Assembly (NCBI GenBank): GCA_017547315.1
Contig: JAFYQA010000086.1
Coordinates: 1 to 24,499 of the forward strand
Direction: 5' to 3'
From: Roseburia sp.
GTDB lineage: Bacteria > Bacillota_A > Clostridia > Lachnospirales > Lachnospiraceae
Length of the DNA stretch: 24,499 nt
Positions 24,096-24,499 of the stretch are shown here, piece after piece. Made by a program: the position numbers and the translations under genes. Position 1 is the stretch's first letter. Every line of letters starts with the position of its first letter. Under the pieces are notes generated by a model. The model worked only from the letters and a program-made list of their open reading frames with translations. It was not told where the DNA came from and did no database searches.

Positions 24096-24499
24096 TTACC
24101 AACTTGTTGCACTTGTAGTTGCATCTACACCTGTCATAAATCCAACTGCAGAGTTTACACTACGGGTTACTGCTTTTGAAGTTACAGTTGCTCCTGTGAT
24201 TGCATCTACATTCGTACCAATTTCAGCGTCACCCTCGGTCCATAAATACTGTGCCAGGAAATCTACATCGCTCAGTGCGTTTGCGCCAAGACCGTAAGTT
24301 TCTGCCATCTCACGAACTACAAGACCTTTTACATCGCCATCGTTGTCTACACCAATAAGCATTACGATATCGCCTGCATATCCGTAAGTAGATGTCATGA
24401 TAACACAACCATTATCTGCTCTGTATACTGCCTTAATATTCGCATCTTCCCCTTCATAAGCTTCTTCTGTAAAAGAAGTACTGCCTGGTAATAATGCTA
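24096..24499 (-). CDS. FMN-binding domain protein, flavinylated RnfG/NqrC-like (partial, N-terminus beyond window)
   Basis: The frame is open from the right edge to the stop at 24096 (134 residues visible). It shows an FMN_bind domain: YGYAGDIVMLIGVDNDGDVKGL, then the conserved REMAETYGLG, and DAITGATVTSKAV, which fits the D-x-[ST]-G-A-T flavinylation signature where FMN is attached to the Thr by ApbE outside the membrane. RnfG and NqrC carry the same domain, but the next gene is not RnfE/NqrD, so this is probably a stand-alone extracytoplasmic flavoprotein rather than part of an Rnf complex. The N-terminal signal or anchor must lie beyond the window. It is followed after 10 bp by the six-cysteine membrane protein gene. 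Confidence 0.9.
   Translation of the reverse strand, partial: ALLPGSTSFTEEAYEGEDANIKAVYRADNGCVIMTSTYGYAGDIVMLIGVDNDGDVKGLVVREMAETYGLGANALSDVDFLAQYLWTEGDAEIGTNVDAITGATVTSKAVTRSVNSAVGFMTGVDATTSATSW

Noticed and set aside
24096..24499. RnfG of an Rnf complex
   Set aside because: The next gene is not RnfE and no other Rnf subunit is seen, though the upstream side is outside the window.

Overview
The window looks like a chromosomal segment of a low-GC, anaerobic, spore-forming Firmicute, most likely a member of the Lachnospiraceae or a close Clostridial relative. The reasons are SpoVG, the paired GlgC/GlgD glycogen enzymes, a DnaD-type primosome protein beside a DnaI/DnaC-type helicase loader, strong AGGAGG ribosome-binding sites, and several short proteins of a kind I associate with that family. 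No transposase, phage gene, CRISPR array, tRNA or rRNA was recognised; it reads as core chromosome.

Layout. (1) 1-6706, minus strand: glgC-glgD-spoVG, a terminator, then pth-mfd, with mfd running off the left edge and lacking its C-terminus. This resembles the Bacillus block spoVG-glmU-prs-ctc-pth-fin-mfd, but glgC/glgD stand next to spoVG, ctc and fin are absent, and prs lies about 4 kb beyond glgC. (2) 6925-11933, plus strand: murC, a 340-bp intergenic region with four perfect DnaA boxes, then dnaD, a helicase-loader gene and a long-form prs, ended by a strong terminator. (3) 12084-17798, minus strand: an HPr-like protein with an altered active-site loop followed by a lysine-rich protein; a large membrane-anchored protein with a degenerate C39-like tail; two small unknown genes (one perhaps a spore gene) and pyrimidine-nucleoside phosphorylase. 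(4) 17925-23052, minus strand: a transport cluster of CPA1 cation/proton antiporter, PopT (DUF368, C55-P carrier), CaCA-type Na+/Ca2+ exchanger and Na+/phosphate symporter with a PhoU-like tail. (5) 23129-24499, minus strand: a small exported unknown protein, then a two-gene unit of a flavinylated FMN-binding protein (N-terminus off the right edge) and a small six-cysteine membrane protein.

How the genes may work together. The most distinctive feature is the DnaA-box arrangement ahead of the dnaD-helicase-loader genes: two identical 18-bp blocks, each of two abutting perfect boxes, 166 bp apart. One box also forms part of the murC terminator stem. This suggests that the initiator DnaA controls, or is buffered at, the operon that loads the replicative helicase. 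The transport cluster joins pH and cation balance with phosphate uptake and recycling of the wall lipid carrier. The right-edge genes suggest a small extracytoplasmic flavin redox unit.
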